This document shows, piece after piece, positions 8,572 to 17,545 of a stretch of 64,000 nt of DNA; position 1 is the first letter of the stretch, and every line of letters begins with the position of its first letter. Made by a program: the position numbers and the translations under genes. The notes under the pieces were generated by a model. The model worked only from the letters and a program-made list of their open reading frames with translations, was not told where the DNA came from and ran no database searches. The stretch spans positions 1,264,501-1,328,500 of the forward strand of contig OY365741.1 of the NCBI GenBank assembly GCA_959347425.1, read 5' to 3'. The DNA is from an uncultured Amylibacter sp. (GTDB taxonomy: Bacteria > Pseudomonadota > Alphaproteobacteria > Rhodobacterales > Rhodobacteraceae).

Positions 8572-8619
8572 GAGCTTTTTCACTGTCATAACAAACCAAC
8601 CCTGAAAGGATAATTAAAA

Positions 8620-9138
8620 ATGACTGATATAATAATACCCGAATCTAGTAGGCTATACAAAAAGCTGGCGAATCTCGCCAAGGTTTTTGAAACGCCAGAG
8701 AGTGTGTTAGAACGCGTCATTGATGCGTATGATGTGCCAATGGAGGATAAATCCACCAATACCAAACCTAAGCAAAAGATTACTCTTGACGTTGTCAAGG
8801 AAATTTACCCAAGGGCAAAGGGTGTTTATGAGGGGGATATAAAATTAGATGATGCGTTGGATCAACTTGAAAAAACAATGTATAGAGGCTCTGCCTTGAT
8901 GTATGTAAATATTTTTAAAGCTATGAGGGAGGGTGAATCTTACACCAGAACTATGAATACCACAGCAACGGAGCATTTTCTTGAACAAATTTTTGACGAT
9001 TACCAAGCAGATGGTTTAAAATTGGCACTGAAAGCACTGAACTCACATATTGAATACTTTGAAAAATTTATTGGGGATGGTAAAATGAAAACCACTAGGA
9101 AGATACGCGATAAATTTACCGATAAGCTCAAACTATAG
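8620..9138 (+). CDS. Hypothetical protein in AT-rich patch
   Basis: A 172-residue soluble protein that I do not recognise. GAAAGGA stands at a good distance before the ATG. The first 40 residues (SRLYKKLANLAKVFETPESVLERVI) could form a short helical DNA-binding or dimerisation unit, but this is weak inference. Residues 45-60 are a polar linker; the remainder is predicted helical and charged, ending KMKTTRKIRDKFTDKLKL. It probably forms an operon with the 67-residue gene upstream. A stem-loop follows the stop. Confidence 0.6.
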   Translation: MTDIIIPESSRLYKKLANLAKVFETPESVLERVIDAYDVPMEDKSTNTKPKQKITLDVVKEIYPRAKGVYEGDIKLDDALDQLEKTMYRGSALMYVNIFKAMREGESYTRTMNTTATEHFLEQIFDDYQADGLKLALKALNSHIEYFEKFIGDGKMKTTRKIRDKFTDKLKL

Positions 9139-9145
9139 CAAAGAT

Positions 9146-9169
9146 GCTTGCACCCTATCGGGTGCAAGC
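9146..9169. terminator. Stem-loop after the accessory gene pair
   Basis: A perfect 10-bp inverted repeat GCTTGCACCC-TATC-GGGTGCAAGC starts seven bases after the stop at 9138. There is no clear T-run after it, so it may be a weak terminator or an RNA-stabilising hairpin. Confidence 0.55.
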
Positions 9170-9274
9170 CGTGCCTATGCTCTGGGCTTTGGGGGCATAA
9201 TATTTAGCAACTATATCCATCATGCACATCCACAGTTATATCACCTATTTTGCCATAAAAAATCTATTCTTATA

Positions 9275-10051
9275 TCACAAAGACGCGTGGGATGGCATTT
9301 GATCCCACGTAGCTTCTTTATACATCCTACCGTTCAATTTCTTTGACCGCTTTTTATTATCCGCACCCCAAGTCCCCCATTGTTTAAAGAAAAACGCCGT
9401 TTGATATTGCACACAACTTGCGTGAATTTCATCAATCCACTGTTCTTTAATAGGGCGAGCATCTTTGCCACTTTCACCACCAACGATAGCCCACTGAATA
9501 TTACGAAGGTTAATTTTCCCAATAGAGCCAATTAACGGTTCAAAAGAAATAAACCGAATCGCCGCGGGCACTTCGCGCAATTCATCAATACGATGCACAA
9601 CTGCGCTGTTTTCCACGCTTGTTCCCAGCCAAACATTTGACAGAGGTCGCGGGCTGATTTCTTTTACGATTTGCGCCATCCTATCGGGGCGTTTTGTAAG
9701 AATTTGATAGTTATGACGAGGTGTGCTTTCCATAACATCCCAAACTTTTTGAATAAACGCGGTGGAGACATCTGGGTGAAATAAATCGCTCATGGAATTA
9801 ACGAATATCTTTCGTTCTTTTTTCCATCGCTTAGGTATATCTAATGCGCTCTCATCCTCACGGATAATACCTTTCCAAATCCGTCGCTTGCCAGATTTGC
9901 GGGTAAGCCCTTTATACTTATCTACGCCCATTGCTTCCAATCGGTACGCCATTTGCATAGCATAGCAATTCGTACAACCAGCAGACATGATGCTACATCC
10001 TGCAACAGGATTCCACGTTGCATCCGTCCATTCAATATCTGTTTCTGCCAT
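9275..10051 (-). CDS. DUF5131 (phage Gp37/Gp68-like) three-Cys-motif protein
   Basis: A 258-residue protein of the DUF5131 family, annotated in phages and genomic islands as Gp37/Gp68. It begins IEWTDATWNPVAGC and contains the cysteine motif C-x7-C-x2-C (residues about 19-30, CSIMSAGCTNCYA). Other family blocks are FVNSMSDLFHPDVS, YQILTKRPDRM, WLGTSVEN, FISFEPLIG and WAIVGGESGKDARP. The motif resembles a radical-SAM-like metal site. Relatives often sit beside a TcmP partner gene; no TcmP is recognised here. Function is not established. Confidence 0.88.
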   Translation of the reverse strand: MAETDIEWTDATWNPVAGCSIMSAGCTNCYAMQMAYRLEAMGVDKYKGLTRKSGKRRIWKGIIREDESALDIPKRWKKERKIFVNSMSDLFHPDVSTAFIQKVWDVMESTPRHNYQILTKRPDRMAQIVKEISPRPLSNVWLGTSVENSAVVHRIDELREVPAAIRFISFEPLIGSIGKINLRNIQWAIVGGESGKDARPIKEQWIDEIHASCVQYQTAFFFKQWGTWGADNKKRSKKLNGRMYKEATWDQMPSHASL

Positions 10052-10143
10052 TTGCCTAACTCCATTAAATCACTGCTTTTGCGGTATAAGCAACCTAGCA
10101 GTTAAAAAAAGCAAGTGCAAGGTGATTTTTCACGCCAAAAAAA

Positions 10144-10797
10144 TTAATCGCTAATCACCAACTCCTCAAACCTTGCCAAAAACGCCGCCTTCACCTGCAT
10201 TGGCGGTAGGGGGGTTATCGGCTGGGTCGGCACATCTTTTAGTGCCGGACTGGAAAACAAAACATTCGCCTCTTGCTGTTGAAACCCGGCCAAATGCACC
10301 GCCTCTACCCAAGCCGAAATCTTATCGGCGCGTTTTATCTGCTTTTTAATCAAATCAGGCAGAATCCCGGGCAAGGCAAACTTTTGATGAATCGCTATCG
10401 TCAATCGCTCATCCATCCGTGCGTAATCCTCGCCAATATGGGATTTCACCGGATTAATCATATCGCCAATCACATATTCGGGCGCGTCATGGAGCAACGC
10501 CGCCAGTCGCCATTTATCCTCAACCTGCGGGTTTAGACGGGAAAACAAATGCTCAACAAAGACAGAATGCTGCGCCACGGAATACGGATACTCGCCCAAG
10601 GTCTGACCGTTCCAACGGGCGACAAAGGCGAGCCCATGGGCTATATCTTCAATCTCTATATCCATGGGCGAGGGGTTTAGTAAATCGAGCCGCCGACCCG
10701 AGAGCATCCGTTGCCAAACACGCGGAGTCTCACGGGGAGTTCTCGGCGGTTTGGAGGCGGCTTTTTGTGGCAAATCTTTTTTAAGTGGGGTCGTCAT
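10144..10797 (-). CDS. HD-domain phosphohydrolase (YfbR-like)
   Basis: A 217-residue HD-superfamily protein, starting at the ATG at 10797; a longer frame uses a TTG at 10848. Metal-binding residues are seen in YSVAQHSVFVEHL, ALLHDAPEYVIGDM and the later Asp in RADKISAWVEA, as in 5'-deoxynucleotidases such as YfbR. It probably removes phosphate from a nucleotide, substrate unknown. The protein ends VISD: the last codons and stop fall in a GATTAGCGATTAA heptad pair. Confidence 0.82.
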   Translation of the reverse strand: MTTPLKKDLPQKAASKPPRTPRETPRVWQRMLSGRRLDLLNPSPMDIEIEDIAHGLAFVARWNGQTLGEYPYSVAQHSVFVEHLFSRLNPQVEDKWRLAALLHDAPEYVIGDMINPVKSHIGEDYARMDERLTIAIHQKFALPGILPDLIKKQIKRADKISAWVEAVHLAGFQQQEANVLFSSPALKDVPTQPITPLPPMQVKAAFLARFEELVISD

Positions 10798-10936
10798 ATT
10801 GGCTCTGCTTGTGGCGGGTTTTTGCGCAAATGTCAATATCGCGGGCAAAATCCGCTTGCGGTGGGGTTTTTATTTTAGTCTCTTTATGTTAAAGACGCAA
10901 CCGAACCTTTAAACCTCTAAAAGAAAGACCCCCCTT

Positions 10937-12343
10937 ATGACAAACGCCACAACAAAAGACTATATTGTAAAAGACATATCCCTTGCCGATTATGGCCGCA
11001 AAGAACTGATTATTGCAGAGACTGAAATGCCCGGCCTGATGGCTCTGCGCCAAGAGTTCGCCAAATCACAACCCTTAAAAGGCGCGCGAATCGCCGGCAG
11101 TTTGCACATGACGATTCAAACGGGGGTGCTGATTGAAACCCTCGTCGCCTTGGGCGCGGAGGTCCGTTGGGCCTCCTGCAATATCTTTTCTACCCAAGAC
11201 CATGCCGCCGCCGCGATTGCTGCCTCTGGCGTGCCAGTCTTTGCCATAAAGGGCGAAACTTTGGAGGAATATTGGGATTACGCCGATAAGATTTTCCATT
11301 TTAAAGACGGCGGATGCAATTTGATTTTGGATGATGGCGGTGATGCCACGCTTTATATCCTGCTCGGCGCACGGGTGGAAGCGGGCGAATCTGATATTAT
11401 CGAAACCCCCACTTCGGAAGAAGAAATCGCAATGTTTGCCCAGATTAAAACCCGCCTAAAACAATCGCCAGGCTGGTTCACCAAGCAACGGGCGATGATT
11501 AAAGGCGTGTCAGAGGAAACAACAACAGGTGTGAATCGCCTGTATCAATTGCTGGAACGCGGGCTGTTGCCCTTCCCCGCGATAAACGTCAATGATTCGG
11601 TCACCAAATCAAAGTTTGATAACAAATACGGCTGTAAAGAATCGCTGGTTGACGGGATTCGCCGTGCCACGGATACCATGATGGCGGGCAAAACCGCCGT
11701 GGTGTGCGGGTATGGCGATGTTGGCAAAGGCTCTGCCGCGTCGTTAAGCGGGGCTGGTGCGCGGGTAAAGGTGACAGAGATTGATCCGATTTGCGCCCTG
11801 CAAGCCGCCATGGATGGGTTTGAGGTTGTCCGCCTGGAAGATGCCGTGGCAACCGCCGATATTTTCATCACAACCACGGGCAACCGCGATGTCATTCGCT
11901 TGGAGCATATGCGCGAGATGAAAGATATGGCGATTGTTGGCAATATCGGGCATTTTGACAATGAAATCCAGATAGAATCGTTGCGCAATCACAAATGGAC
12001 GTCCATCAAAGACCAAGTGGATATGATTGAAATGAGCACGGGTAATCGGCTTATATTATTGTCAGAGGGGCGGTTGTTAAACCTTGGCAATGCCACGGGG
12101 CATCCGTCTTTTGTCATGTCCGCGTCATTCAGCAATCAGGTTTTGGCGCAGATAGAGCTTTGGACTCGCGGGGCTGAGTATAAAAACGAAGTCTATATCC
12201 TGCCGAAACATTTGGATGAAAAGGTCGCAAGGTTGCATTTGGAAAAAATCGGTGTGCGGTTGACTGAGCTTTCCAAAGAACAGGCCGATTATATCGGTGT
12301 TGCGACAAAAGGTCCGTTTAAACCAGAACATTATCGGTATTAA
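10937..12343 (+). CDS. ahcY: Adenosylhomocysteinase (S-adenosylhomocysteine hydrolase)
   Basis: A 468-residue NAD-dependent enzyme that splits S-adenosylhomocysteine into adenosine and homocysteine. Conserved blocks are [50 protein letters not shown] (substrate site), [17 protein letters not shown] (NAD site) and the C-terminal K-x-EHYRY. Length, with the proteobacterial insert around residues 150-190, is normal. No SAH riboswitch is recognised in the upstream 140 bases. The adenosine kinase at 29006-29986 (minus) would use one product. Confidence 0.97.
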   Translation: MTNATTKDYIVKDISLADYGRKELIIAETEMPGLMALRQEFAKSQPLKGARIAGSLHMTIQTGVLIETLVALGAEVRWASCNIFSTQDHAAAAIAASGVPVFAIKGETLEEYWDYADKIFHFKDGGCNLILDDGGDATLYILLGARVEAGESDIIETPTSEEEIAMFAQIKTRLKQSPGWFTKQRAMIKGVSEETTTGVNRLYQLLERGLLPFPAINVNDSVTKSKFDNKYGCKESLVDGIRRATDTMMAGKTAVVCGYGDVGKGSAASLSGAGARVKVTEIDPICALQAAMDGFEVVRLEDAVATADIFITTTGNRDVIRLEHMREMKDMAIVGNIGHFDNEIQIESLRNHKWTSIKDQVDMIEMSTGNRLILLSEGRLLNLGNATGHPSFVMSASFSNQVLAQIELWTRGAEYKNEVYILPKHLDEKVARLHLEKIGVRLTELSKEQADYIGVATKGPFKPEHYRY

Positions 12344-12381
12344 ATTTTGGTTGGGAGGGTGGTTCAATAAAACACCCGCAA

Positions 12382-12449
12382 GGGGAATACACCACACTCG
12401 TTCAAACGAGCATTCCCCTCCCGACTTTTGCGTGGTTGCACCCACGCAA
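12382..12449. other. Two consecutive hairpins after ahcY
   Basis: GGGGAAT pairs with ATTCCCC (12382-12418) around an inner CTCG-TTCAAA-CGAG stem, and TTGCGTGG pairs with CCACGCAA (12428-12449). Neither has a T-run; they may slow or end transcription leaving ahcY or stabilise the transcript end. Confidence 0.45.
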
Positions 12450-12458
12450 GTCTTATGG

Positions 12459-12492
12459 AAAAAATAAAAACCCCCCGAGAGTCGGAGGGTTT
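12459..12492 (-). terminator. Intrinsic terminator of rpsU
   Basis: On the minus strand CCCTCCGA-CTC-TCGGGGGG is followed by TTTTTATTTTTT, a standard terminator about 45 bases after the rpsU stop. Confidence 0.8.
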
Positions 12493-12536
12493 AAAATGTT
12501 TAGCCGTGCAAAACGATGTTCAAAAGCCCAAAAAGC

Positions 12537-12743
12537 TTAAATCATCCCATCGCGGTGCATTTTTTTCCGCGCCAATTTGCGCGTTCTGCGAATCGCTTCG
12601 GCTTTTTCACGTGCCTTGCGAATTGACGGTTTTTCAAAGTGTTGTTTGAGTTTCATTTCACGAAACACCCCTTCGCGTTGGAGCTTTTTCTTCAACACCC
12701 GTAGGGCCTGATCAACATTGTTATCAGAAACTGTGACTTGCAT
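12537..12743 (-). CDS. rpsU: 30S ribosomal protein S21
   Basis: A 68-residue basic protein with the S21 signature: N-terminal [45 protein letters not shown]. It is a component of the small ribosomal subunit near the anti-Shine-Dalgarno region. It is divergent from coq9, an arrangement common in alphaproteobacteria. Confidence 0.97.
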   Translation of the reverse strand: MQVTVSDNNVDQALRVLKKKLQREGVFREMKLKQHFEKPSIRKAREKAEAIRRTRKLARKKMHRDGMI

Positions 12744-12850
12744 ATGGGTTTATCCCTTTTCATAAAAGTAAGGCTGGTATTTGCCAAAGAATGCATATAT
12801 ACTATAAATATCCAACTTGTCCAGTGCAAAATACGATAAAAGAGCAAAAA

Positions 12851-13561
12851 ATGCCAAAAATAAAGAAAACAGAGGCGGATCACATCCAAATCACTCGCGA
12901 TTCACTGGTGAAAGCCGAATTGGGGTTTGTCGCCTTTGACGGCTGGAATCTGCAGCGGGCGATAAAAAATGCAAACGTGGATAGGGGGTTGGCGCTGGTT
13001 GCTTGCCCACGAGGTGCGTCTGATTTGGCACGGTGGTATCATATTATGGGCGATCGGGCGATGGTGGAGGTTTTGGGTGCCAAGAGGGATTCAAATGCCG
13101 TGCCTGTTGGCGTGCGTGCTGGTGTGGTGTTTGCCGTGAAAACCCGCCTGAGTATATCCGCCCCCCTAAATTTATCCGACAGGGCGATTGTGCGGCGCAA
13201 TATGGCGATGTTTTCTTTGCCGAAATACGCAGGGATGGGGAGTCAGCTGGTCTGGCAGACCGCCGATAAGATTTGGCAGGGTTTGGGCGATGAGTCGGAA
13301 GATATAAATTGGTACACGAAACGCGCGACTCTGGCGGCGGTTTATTCGGCAACCGTGTTATTTTGGCTGGGGGATGACAGTGCGGAGTGCGTGGATAGCT
13401 GGGATTTCCTAGACCGCCGTATTGAAAATATCATGCAGTTTGAGCGGTTTAAAAGCGGCGTGAAAGACACGGTTATTGGGCAAGGGATTGGACGTTTATT
13501 TCGCGGTGTGAAAAAGCCTGATGACGGCTGGGCGGCTGGATTTCCGAATCATCATAGTTAG
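12851..13561 (+). CDS. COQ9 family ubiquinone biosynthesis protein
   Basis: A 236-residue protein. The ATG at 12851 is preferred to one 20 codons upstream because the family homology begins soon after. Diagnostic segments are the NWYTKRATLAAVYSATVLFWL helix and FLDRRIENIMQFE near the C-terminus, matching the COQ9 fold (a TetR-like lipid-binding fold). COQ9 assists COQ7-type hydroxylation in ubiquinone synthesis by presenting the lipid intermediate. It lacks an obvious strong ribosome-binding site. Confidence 0.85.
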   Translation: MPKIKKTEADHIQITRDSLVKAELGFVAFDGWNLQRAIKNANVDRGLALVACPRGASDLARWYHIMGDRAMVEVLGAKRDSNAVPVGVRAGVVFAVKTRLSISAPLNLSDRAIVRRNMAMFSLPKYAGMGSQLVWQTADKIWQGLGDESEDINWYTKRATLAAVYSATVLFWLGDDSAECVDSWDFLDRRIENIMQFERFKSGVKDTVIGQGIGRLFRGVKKPDDGWAAGFPNHHS

Positions 13562-13632
13562 CGATTTTCATATAATAAGGCAAACTTCGCGTTTATATTG
13601 TAATTCATGGATTGTTATGTTATATTTTTTGA

Positions 13633-14346
13633 ATGACACAGAAACGCGCAATTTTTTACATTGATGGATTTAATTTTTATTATCTACGATTAAAAGGCAA
13701 TCCACATATTAAATGGCTAAATTTAAAGTTGCTGGGTGATCAGATTGTTCCTTACAATACCTCGGTTGTTGGAATCAAATATTTTACCGCGGATGTATCA
13801 GGTAAATTCAATGCAAAAGCCCCCAGACGTCAAAAAATATATTTTAACGCATTAAACACTATACCAGAAATTGAAATTATAAAAGGACGGTTTGTGTTCC
13901 GTAAAAATTGGGCAACATTAACAAACCCTTTGGAAACAAATATCCCCAATTATCGATGGAATTCTCCTAAACCATCATCGGTTAAGATTGATAAAATTGA
14001 AGAAAAAGGTAGTGATGTTAATCTTGCATCCCATCTTGTTTTAGATGCCTGCCAAGATAAATTTGATATTGCCTATGTTATCACAAATGATACCGATTTG
14101 GTTGAACCGATTCGCATTGTTTCACAAGTTTTAGGAAAAGAAGTTGTTATCGTTGGTCCTACATTATTTACCGAAATAAAAAAACCAAACGGTAAAAAGC
14201 AAAAACTTTATCTACCTGATAAAAAGTTAAAAGAAGTTGCAACATCGTTTTGTTGCATTAGTGAAGTTCAGTTGCAAAATGCGCAATTTCCAGATACTAT
14301 AATAGACAATAACGGAAATAGGATACACCGATTGGAATCTTGGTAG
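13633..14346 (+). CDS. NYN-domain protein (PIN-like nuclease fold)
   Basis: A 237-residue protein with NYN/DUF88 features: N-terminal AIFYIDGFNFYY (first acidic residue), EEKGSDVNLASHLVLDA in the middle and YVITNDTDLVEPIRIV near residue 155, which together place the acidic metal-binding residues of PIN-like nucleases. It probably cuts RNA, but the target is unknown. The gene is AT-rich with codon use unlike glpX or ahcY and stands alone between conserved genes, so recent acquisition is likely. A strong stem-loop follows. Confidence 0.83.
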   Translation: MTQKRAIFYIDGFNFYYLRLKGNPHIKWLNLKLLGDQIVPYNTSVVGIKYFTADVSGKFNAKAPRRQKIYFNALNTIPEIEIIKGRFVFRKNWATLTNPLETNIPNYRWNSPKPSSVKIDKIEEKGSDVNLASHLVLDACQDKFDIAYVITNDTDLVEPIRIVSQVLGKEVVIVGPTLFTEIKKPNGKKQKLYLPDKKLKEVATSFCCISEVQLQNAQFPDTIIDNNGNRIHRLESW

Positions 14347-14452
14347 TCTTTTGCAAATTATATCACAAAAAAGTGATGTAATTGCCACTTGCCACAGGCA
14401 AAAACATCTGCTATATGAATAGTTCATCGAACGTTAGCGTGCTAACGGTTCT

Positions 14453-14494
14453 AAAAGCCATAGAGACGAAACTCTCTATGGCTTTTAATTTTTT
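14453..14494. terminator. Strong bidirectional terminator
   Basis: A perfect 14-bp stem AAAAGCCATAGAGA with loop CGAAAC and its complement, followed on the plus strand by TTTTAATTTTTT. It separates the NYN gene from the convergent glpX and could serve both. Confidence 0.88.
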
Positions 14495-14514
14495 AGCCAC
14501 GTTCTTAACAAAAA

Positions 14515-14536
14515 ATCGTTAATCGTTAATCGTTAG
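14515..14536 (-). repeat. Heptanucleotide repeat at glpX stop
   Basis: Three units of ATTAACG (minus-strand sense), overlapping the stop and last codons of glpX, whose product ends -GAND. Confidence 0.85.
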
Positions 14537-15506
14537 CACCTAAATTCTGCCGATACCAAATCCGCCGAACCGAGCCCGTGCGTGAGCGCATTAAAATCGT
14601 CTCTGTCGTGGTATAGCCAACCCCGCGATACGCGCCCTGCACAACCGAGCCATCGGTCACCCCAGTTGCGGCAAAAATCACATCATCACGTACCAATTCA
14701 TCCAAGGCATACACGCGGTCAAAATCCGTGATACCGATTTTGCGGGCGCGTTCCCGTTCATCCTCCTCATTAAAAATCAATCGCCCATAAATCTGCCCAC
14801 CCATGCATTTTAACGCGGCCGCGGCCAGCACACCTTCTGGCGCACCGCCTTGCCCCATATACATATCAATACCGGTTTTTTCTGCCTCTGCCGTGTGGAT
14901 AACCCCCGCGACATCACCATCCTCTATCAGGCGAATCGCACAGCCCGTCCCGCGCAGCTCGGCTATCATATCGGCGTGGCGGTCGCGTGATAACACACAC
15001 ACGGTTATATCGCGCACGCCACAGTTTTTGGCAACTGCCAAGGCCGCCACCCGCGCCGCAGGTGTCATATCAAGACTAACAACCCCAGCCGCATAGCCCG
15101 GTCCAATCGCCAATTTATCCATATAAACATCAGGCGCGTGTAAAATAGAACCCTTCGGCCCCATAGCAATCACGGTCAGGGCATTGGGTTTATCATGCGC
15201 GGTCAGGGTCGTGCCTTCCAACGGGTCCAGCGCAATATCCACGGCAATCCCCGTGCCTGTGCCAACCCGCTCGCCAATATACAGCATCGGGGCTTTGTCG
15301 CGTTCGCCCTCGCCAATGACAATCACTCCGTTTATATCCAGCATGTTCAGCTGGGTGCGCATGGCATTGACGGCGGCTTGGTCGGCGGCTTTTTCATCAC
15401 CACGACCAATCCAATCGGCACTGGCTATCGCGGCTGCCTCGGACACTCGGGCTAAGCCAAGCGATAACATACGGTCATCAAAGGTGTGTTTTTGATTTTC
15501 TGTCAT
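14526..15506 (-). CDS. glpX: Fructose-1,6-bisphosphatase class II
   Basis: A 326-residue GlpX-type phosphatase of gluconeogenesis. Signatures are ADWIGRGDEKAADQAAV, VIGEGERDKAPMLYIGE, DIALDPLEGTT (metal site), GQGGAPEGVLAAAALKCMGG and ATGVTDGSVVQG. It lies 10 bases after hom in the same direction, a pairing conserved in alphaproteobacteria, so both are probably co-transcribed. Confidence 0.96.
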   Translation of the reverse strand: MTENQKHTFDDRMLSLGLARVSEAAAIASADWIGRGDEKAADQAAVNAMRTQLNMLDINGVIVIGEGERDKAPMLYIGERVGTGTGIAVDIALDPLEGTTLTAHDKPNALTVIAMGPKGSILHAPDVYMDKLAIGPGYAAGVVSLDMTPAARVAALAVAKNCGVRDITVCVLSRDRHADMIAELRGTGCAIRLIEDGDVAGVIHTAEAEKTGIDMYMGQGGAPEGVLAAAALKCMGGQIYGRLIFNEEDERERARKIGITDFDRVYALDELVRDDVIFAATGVTDGSVVQGAYRGVGYTTTETILMRSRTGSVRRIWYRQNLGAND

Positions 15507-15516
15507 GATTTTTCCT

Positions 15517-16827
15517 TTACAGATTTTCTATTTTTAAAATAACCGGACTATCCAAAACCGCAGACATCGCGCGGATTTTATCCGATACGATTTGCATCGC
15601 CTTGGGTTTGGACGGATGGGTGATAATAATAACTTGGGCGGGTTTGTTGGCATCATCGGCATCGGTGTATTGATGGATTTGGTCAATACTGATATCACCT
15701 TCGCCCAGAACAGCGGTGAGTTTTGCCATCGCACCCACCTCATCCTGCAACCCGAGACGCAAGTAATAAGGCTGTTGCGTCTCAAAACAAACGGGCGGGG
15801 CTTGGATTAAATCTTTTGCGGGGATACCAAAGGCGGGGATATTTATCCCCCGCGCAATATCCATCACATCGCCCAAAACTGCACTGGCAGTGGGGCCTTG
15901 CCCCGCGCCCGCACCGCATAAGGTCAGCGGCCCAACAAAATCACCGTTTAACAAAACCATATTCGTGCCGCCATCCAACTGCCCAATCAGCGAATTCGCA
16001 GGCACCAAACACGGGCGCATGGATTGCGCCAATTCACCGTTTTTATATTCCGCCACACCCAAAAGTTTAATACGATAACCCATTTTTTCGGCATAAATAA
16101 TATCGGTTATGGACAGGTGTTTTATCCCCTCTAACTGCACGGCGTTAAAATCGGGCTTTGTGCCAAACGCCAAAGTCGCCAGCAAAACCAGTTTGTGTGC
16201 GGCGTCAATCCCGCCGACATCCAGCTCTGGATCCGCCTCCAAATACCCCAGATTCCGAGCCTCTTCAAACACAGTTTCATAGGGTAGGTTTTCCTTTTGC
16301 ATACGGGTCAGGATATAATTACACGTGCCGTTCATCACGCCCAAAATACGGTGGATTTCATTGCCCGCGAGCGATTCGCCAAGGACTTTTATAACAGGAA
16401 TACCGCCCGCCACCGCCGCCTCAAACCGCAGGGATTTGTGGGCGGATTCGGCGATACACGCCAGCTCCGCACCTTTGTGCGCCAGCAGGGCTTTGTTGGC
16501 GGTGATAACGTGTTTGCCCGTTTTAAGGGCGGTTTTAATCGAGTCATAAGCCGCGCCATTTTCCCCGCCGATAAGTTCGATATAAACATCAATATCATCG
16601 CGTTTGGCCAGAGTGTTTGGGTCATCCTCCCACACATAATCGGACAAATCCGCGTCGCGAGGTTTGGTTTTGGATTGGGCGCAAACGGCGGTGATAGTGA
16701 TGGGGCGACCGCACCGTTGGGTCAGCAAATCGGCGTGGGTTTGGATAATTTTAACCACACCAATACCGACAGTGCCAAGACCAGCAATGCCAAGACGAAG
16801 AGGGTTTTTTGAGTGGGGTTGGGTCAT
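15517..16827 (-). CDS. hom: Homoserine dehydrogenase
   Basis: A 436-residue enzyme reducing aspartate semialdehyde to homoserine for threonine and methionine synthesis. It has the N-terminal NAD(P) motif GIAGLGTVGIGVVK, VITANKALLAHKG, AAVAGGIPVIK, the substrate signature ARNLGYLEADPELDVGGIDAAHKL, and a C-terminal ACT domain (from about residue 350, YYLRLGLQDEVGAMAKLTAVL) expected to give threonine feedback control. Confidence 0.97.
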   Translation of the reverse strand: MTQPHSKNPLRLGIAGLGTVGIGVVKIIQTHADLLTQRCGRPITITAVCAQSKTKPRDADLSDYVWEDDPNTLAKRDDIDVYIELIGGENGAAYDSIKTALKTGKHVITANKALLAHKGAELACIAESAHKSLRFEAAVAGGIPVIKVLGESLAGNEIHRILGVMNGTCNYILTRMQKENLPYETVFEEARNLGYLEADPELDVGGIDAAHKLVLLATLAFGTKPDFNAVQLEGIKHLSITDIIYAEKMGYRIKLLGVAEYKNGELAQSMRPCLVPANSLIGQLDGGTNMVLLNGDFVGPLTLCGAGAGQGPTASAVLGDVMDIARGINIPAFGIPAKDLIQAPPVCFETQQPYYLRLGLQDEVGAMAKLTAVLGEGDISIDQIHQYTDADDANKPAQVIIITHPSKPKAMQIVSDKIRAMSAVLDSPVILKIENL

Positions 16828-16946
16828 GTTTTTGCTTTTTGTTTTTTTGCGTTATGGCAGGGTTTAAGGATTTGCCCGTTCAATAACCTCTTTTGGGATG
16901 ACAATCAAGGGCAAAAGTTTACGGTTAAAATTTTAGGGGCAAAACT

Positions 16947-17231
16947 TTAAAAATCGGTGTCCTGCAAAATCTGGGCGCGATTGCGTAAGAGGCTCGCACG
17001 GGCGTTTAGCTCATCGGCATCTTTAGGGTTCGGCACGGGGGCGGTGGCAAGATCGTGTTTCAACCGCTCTGTCGCGACCAAACGGGGAAAAACTTTTGTA
17101 TCGGTTCTGGTGATATTGAGCGCGGCGACCTCCTGTTCAATCGTGCAATTGCTGAGCGTACAGGCGAGCAGAACCCCGCCGATAAGCGATAGGGTGGATT
17201 TTTTAATTTTTTGAACAAGGGTGTGTGGCAC
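16947..17231 (-). CDS. Small hypothetical lipoprotein
   Basis: A 94-residue protein starting at GTG. A basic n-region and hydrophobic segment lead to lipobox LSNC (Cys 29; LLAC at Cys 24 is an alternative). The mature part contains a helical, Ala/Arg/Leu-rich C-terminus (NARASLLRNRAQIL). No function is known. It lies 119 bases upstream of hom in the same direction, possibly a separate unit. Confidence 0.65.
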   Translation of the reverse strand: MPHTLVQKIKKSTLSLIGGVLLACTLSNCTIEQEVAALNITRTDTKVFPRLVATERLKHDLATAPVPNPKDADELNARASLLRNRAQILQDTDF

Positions 17232-17545
17232 GGGAAAACGCTCTGCTGTTTTTTTAAGTATTATTAGGGAATTTTATCCAAGAGTCAAGGTTTTTTTGGC
17301 AAAGATTAAAAAGTGTTTGGCTTTATGGAATAAGTCGGCAAAATCGTTTTTGCAAACCATATTACAGCGGTACGCGCCTAGCTTCATAGTTAGTCGGGTC
17401 ACCACTGAATAAAATAATTATCCCATAGGCGGACTCCGTCTGTGGGGTCGTGAATATGTGGGAAACTCTATACCACTGTGTGTTGGTTTGCAATGGCCCG
17501 GCGTTAGTCGGGTTACAATTGTAACTTAAACTTGGAGTGAATCCT
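17232..17545. other. Intergenic region with direct repeats and a palindrome
   Basis: No gene is seen. Two near-identical copies of GTTAGTCGGGTCAC lie at 17389-17402 and 17503-17516, about 114 bases apart. The second runs into a perfect 14-bp palindrome GTTACAATTGTAAC (17512-17525). Between them is an imperfect hairpin CCCATAGGCGGA...CGTCTGTGGGG. The region probably carries the promoter and a 5' untranslated leader or operator for the lipoprotein gene at 17546. Confidence 0.5.

Noticed and set aside
9275..10051. Prophage remnant, because of the Gp37/Gp68-like gene
   Set aside because: No integrase, capsid, tail or attachment-site signals surround it; DUF5131 genes are common outside phages.
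10798..10936. SAH riboswitch upstream of ahcY
   Set aside because: The leader has no recognisable SAH-aptamer core; only a short stretch and a weak ribosome site are seen.
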